Source: Batillaria attramentaria (lineage: Eukaryota > Mollusca > Gastropoda > Batillariidae). Taken from it: a DNA stretch of 64,000 nt. Both the position numbers and the translations under genes were made by a program. Under the pieces are notes generated by a model. It saw only the letters and a program-made list of their open reading frames with translations. It was not told the origin of the DNA and searched no databases. Positions within the stretch are counted from its first letter, which is position 1. Each line of letters starts with the position of its first letter. Shown in pieces: positions 62,465 to 64,000 of the stretch. The stretch lies in assembly GCA_018292915.2 (NCBI GenBank), contig JACVVK020000367.1, positions 577,001 through 641,000 of the forward strand, written 5' to 3'.

Positions 62465-64000
62465 CTATCTGCATGATGTCCGACTCTTGCTGTTGATCGA
62501 GCGAACGGCCGAGGGTATAAAAGAGTTCGCATAGCGAGTGGTTTTAACTAGGGGGGCCCTGAGGCGGCCGCTTCGCTCTATCACCAGCGCGTCGAAAACG
62601 TGCCAGAGCGGATGACTACAGTCCGTCATAATCTTTGCTGCCTTTTTTTGTACAGATTTCTCAAGACTGTCCGCAAAACTCTCCTGACCCCTCCCCACCA
62701 CCCCGCCTGCTTTCTTGATAATCTTCTCCAGTTTGTTCCTGTCTGTGTCACACAAGTTCCCACCCCAACACACAGATGAGAAAGTAACGACACTGGAGAT
62801 GGTAGCGGTGTAAAAAGTCTGTAAAATATCTGAGTTCACATTAAAAGATTTCAGCTTGCGGAGACAGTACATCCTGGAGTTCGTCTTTTTAATGATGCTG
62901 TCAGTGTTGTCCCTCCAACTCAGAGTCTTGTCAATCGTTACCCCTAGATATTTGTATTTGTCTACCCTCTCCACTTGCTCCCCTTTGATGGTGAGTGGAG
63001 CAGGCACGGATTTATTTCTGCGAAAATCAATCACCATTTCTTTTGTTTTCCCAACATTCAACTCGAGGAAATTTTGATCACACCATTCCACAAATCGCTC
63101 TATCTCATGTCTGTAGTGCGTGTCGTCGTCGCCTGTCATCCGTCCCGTCAGTGCCGTGTCGTCTGCGTATTTGTCCAGTAGACAGTCATCGTCATTTGTC
63201 CTGCAGTCGGCCGTGTAGAGCGAGAACAAAAATGGTGAGAGGCACGTTCCTTGGGGCCCGCCGGTATTTGTGTACAACACATCAGATTTAACGTCCCAGC
63301 CCAGTCTGACATACTGCGGTCGGTTTGTCAAATAGTCTAAAATCCAAAGAATAGTAAAAACAGGTACATTCATTCTTCCAAGTTTGTTTGCAAGCAGGTG
63401 AGGTTGGATGGTATTAAAAGCAGAGGAAAAATCGAAAAACATGAGGCGTATGGAGGTGCCTGGCTTATCTAAATGAGAGTATATATTGTGTAAAACATGT
63501 AAAACTGCATCATCCACACCACGATCTCTCCTGTACGCAAATTGAAGGGGGTCAATGAACTCCGCCACAGTGGTCTGCAAAAAGACAAGCACCAGTCGTT
63601 CGAAAACTTTCATGATACATGACGTCAGCGCCACTGGGCGCAAATCATTTAACATTTTCACAGGATGTTTTTTGGGAACTGGGACGAGGCATGACATTTT
63701 CCACACAGCTGGCACTTTGCACTGAAACAAAGACAGGTTAAAAATGTAAGTCAAAAAAGTACACAGTTGCTCAGCACAGAGCTTTAACACTAACGGTTTG
63801 ACGTTGTCAGGTCCAGCTGCTTTGTTAGGCTTACATCGTTTTAGTTCTTTCATCACCTGGTGTTCTGTTATGCTAATGACCTCTGCCTCCTCATCAGCTG
63901 GCAGGGTGGTCAAGAGTGTCTCCTTCACTCTACGCCTCTCCTCACTAAAATCACGAGAGTCAAAACGAGCATAAAATTGGTTCAGTTCATTTGCATAATC
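62465..64000 (-). CDS. LINE reverse transcriptase, open and partial at its 5' end
   Basis: The frame is open from the window edge (64000) down to a stop at 62465, over 510 codons with no break. RT landmarks: KRCKPNKAAGPDNVKPLVLK, LNDLRPVALTSCIMKVFERL, MFFDFSSAFNTIQP (motif A), GGPQGTCLSPFLFSLYTADC (B) and KYADDTALTG (C). KYKYLGVTIDKTLSW and a CWGGNLCDTDRNKLEKI thumb/C-terminal region follow. The endonuclease half would lie beyond the right edge. The absence of frame breaks suggests a recent copy. The clade (L2/Rex1/CR1 group) is from motif style and the 3' tail. Confidence 0.88.
   Translation of the reverse strand, partial: DYANELNQFYARFDSRDFSEERRRVKETLLTTLPADEEAEVISITEHQVMKELKRCKPNKAAGPDNVKPLVLKLCAEQLCTFLTYIFNLSLFQCKVPAVWKMSCLVPVPKKHPVKMLNDLRPVALTSCIMKVFERLVLVFLQTTVAEFIDPLQFAYRRDRGVDDAVLHVLHNIYSHLDKPGTSIRLMFFDFSSAFNTIQPHLLANKLGRMNVPVFTILWILDYLTNRPQYVRLGWDVKSDVLYTNTGGPQGTCLSPFLFSLYTADCRTNDDDCLLDKYADDTALTGRMTGDDDTHYRHEIERFVEWCDQNFLELNVGKTKEMVIDFRRNKSVPAPLTIKGEQVERVDKYKYLGVTIDKTLSWRDNTDSIIKKTNSRMYCLRKLKSFNVNSDILQTFYTATISSVVTFSSVCWGGNLCDTDRNKLEKIIKKAGGVVGRGQESFADSLEKSVQKKAAKIMTDCSHPLWHVFDALVIERSGRLRAPLVKTTRYANSFIPSAVRSINSKSRTSCR

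Overview
The window reads as repeat-rich nuclear DNA of an animal, most likely a mollusc and probably a marine gastropod. The signs are genes split by consensus GT-AG introns, several LINE clades, tRNA-derived SINEs, MITEs with clear terminal inverted repeats, and very many (CA/GT)n, (TC)n and poly-G/C tracts. Nothing looks bacterial, and there are no rRNA genes, operons or CRISPR arrays. The species call is inference from repeat style only.

Three host genes can be supported. On the minus strand, two tandem paralogues (gene A 2215-4865, gene B 12381-15763) share one plan: a short first exon, an exon that reads as a CARD-like death fold, two exons forming a conserved Cys-containing helical region, and one long last exon with a Ser/Thr-rich linker and four predicted membrane helices in a 2+2 arrangement. 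All four intron phases (1, 0, 2, 0) match between the two. I do not recognise this CARD plus four-helix membrane architecture, and it is the best candidate for something undescribed here. On the plus strand, two exons (34727-34851 and 41677-42971) encode the start of an inverted formin (INF2-like): an unusually long charged N-terminal extension, then the first part of the Diaphanous inhibitory domain. The rest of that gene was not found before the right edge.

The rest is mostly mobile DNA. The main items are: an almost intact RTE-like LINE (15814-19108) with target duplications and one internal stop, lying just upstream of gene B's start exon; broken CR1/L2-group LINEs at 6440-8110 and 8109-9089; an L2/Rex1-like LINE that runs off the right edge (62123-64000); a PIF/Harbinger-type MITE with TAA duplications (5814-6181); a TTAA-flanked MITE (33407-33778); an inverted MITE pair 28 kb apart (9673-10027 and 37747-38084) carrying CRE-like sites; and at least 12 copies of one tRNA-derived SINE, several with exact target duplications. 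The intron between the two INF2 exons holds SINEs inside (CTA)n, one MITE and a decayed hAT-like element.

Tandem arrays include about 850 bp of (GT)n, a 24-bp minisatellite repeating a nuclear-receptor-like half-site, 14-, 19- and 62-bp arrays, a 131-bp duplication and a diverged ~120-bp array. Long stretches at 21.6-24.6, 43.2-44.4, 45-46.8, 49.6-51.2 and 57.9-59.4 kb show no gene that I can support.
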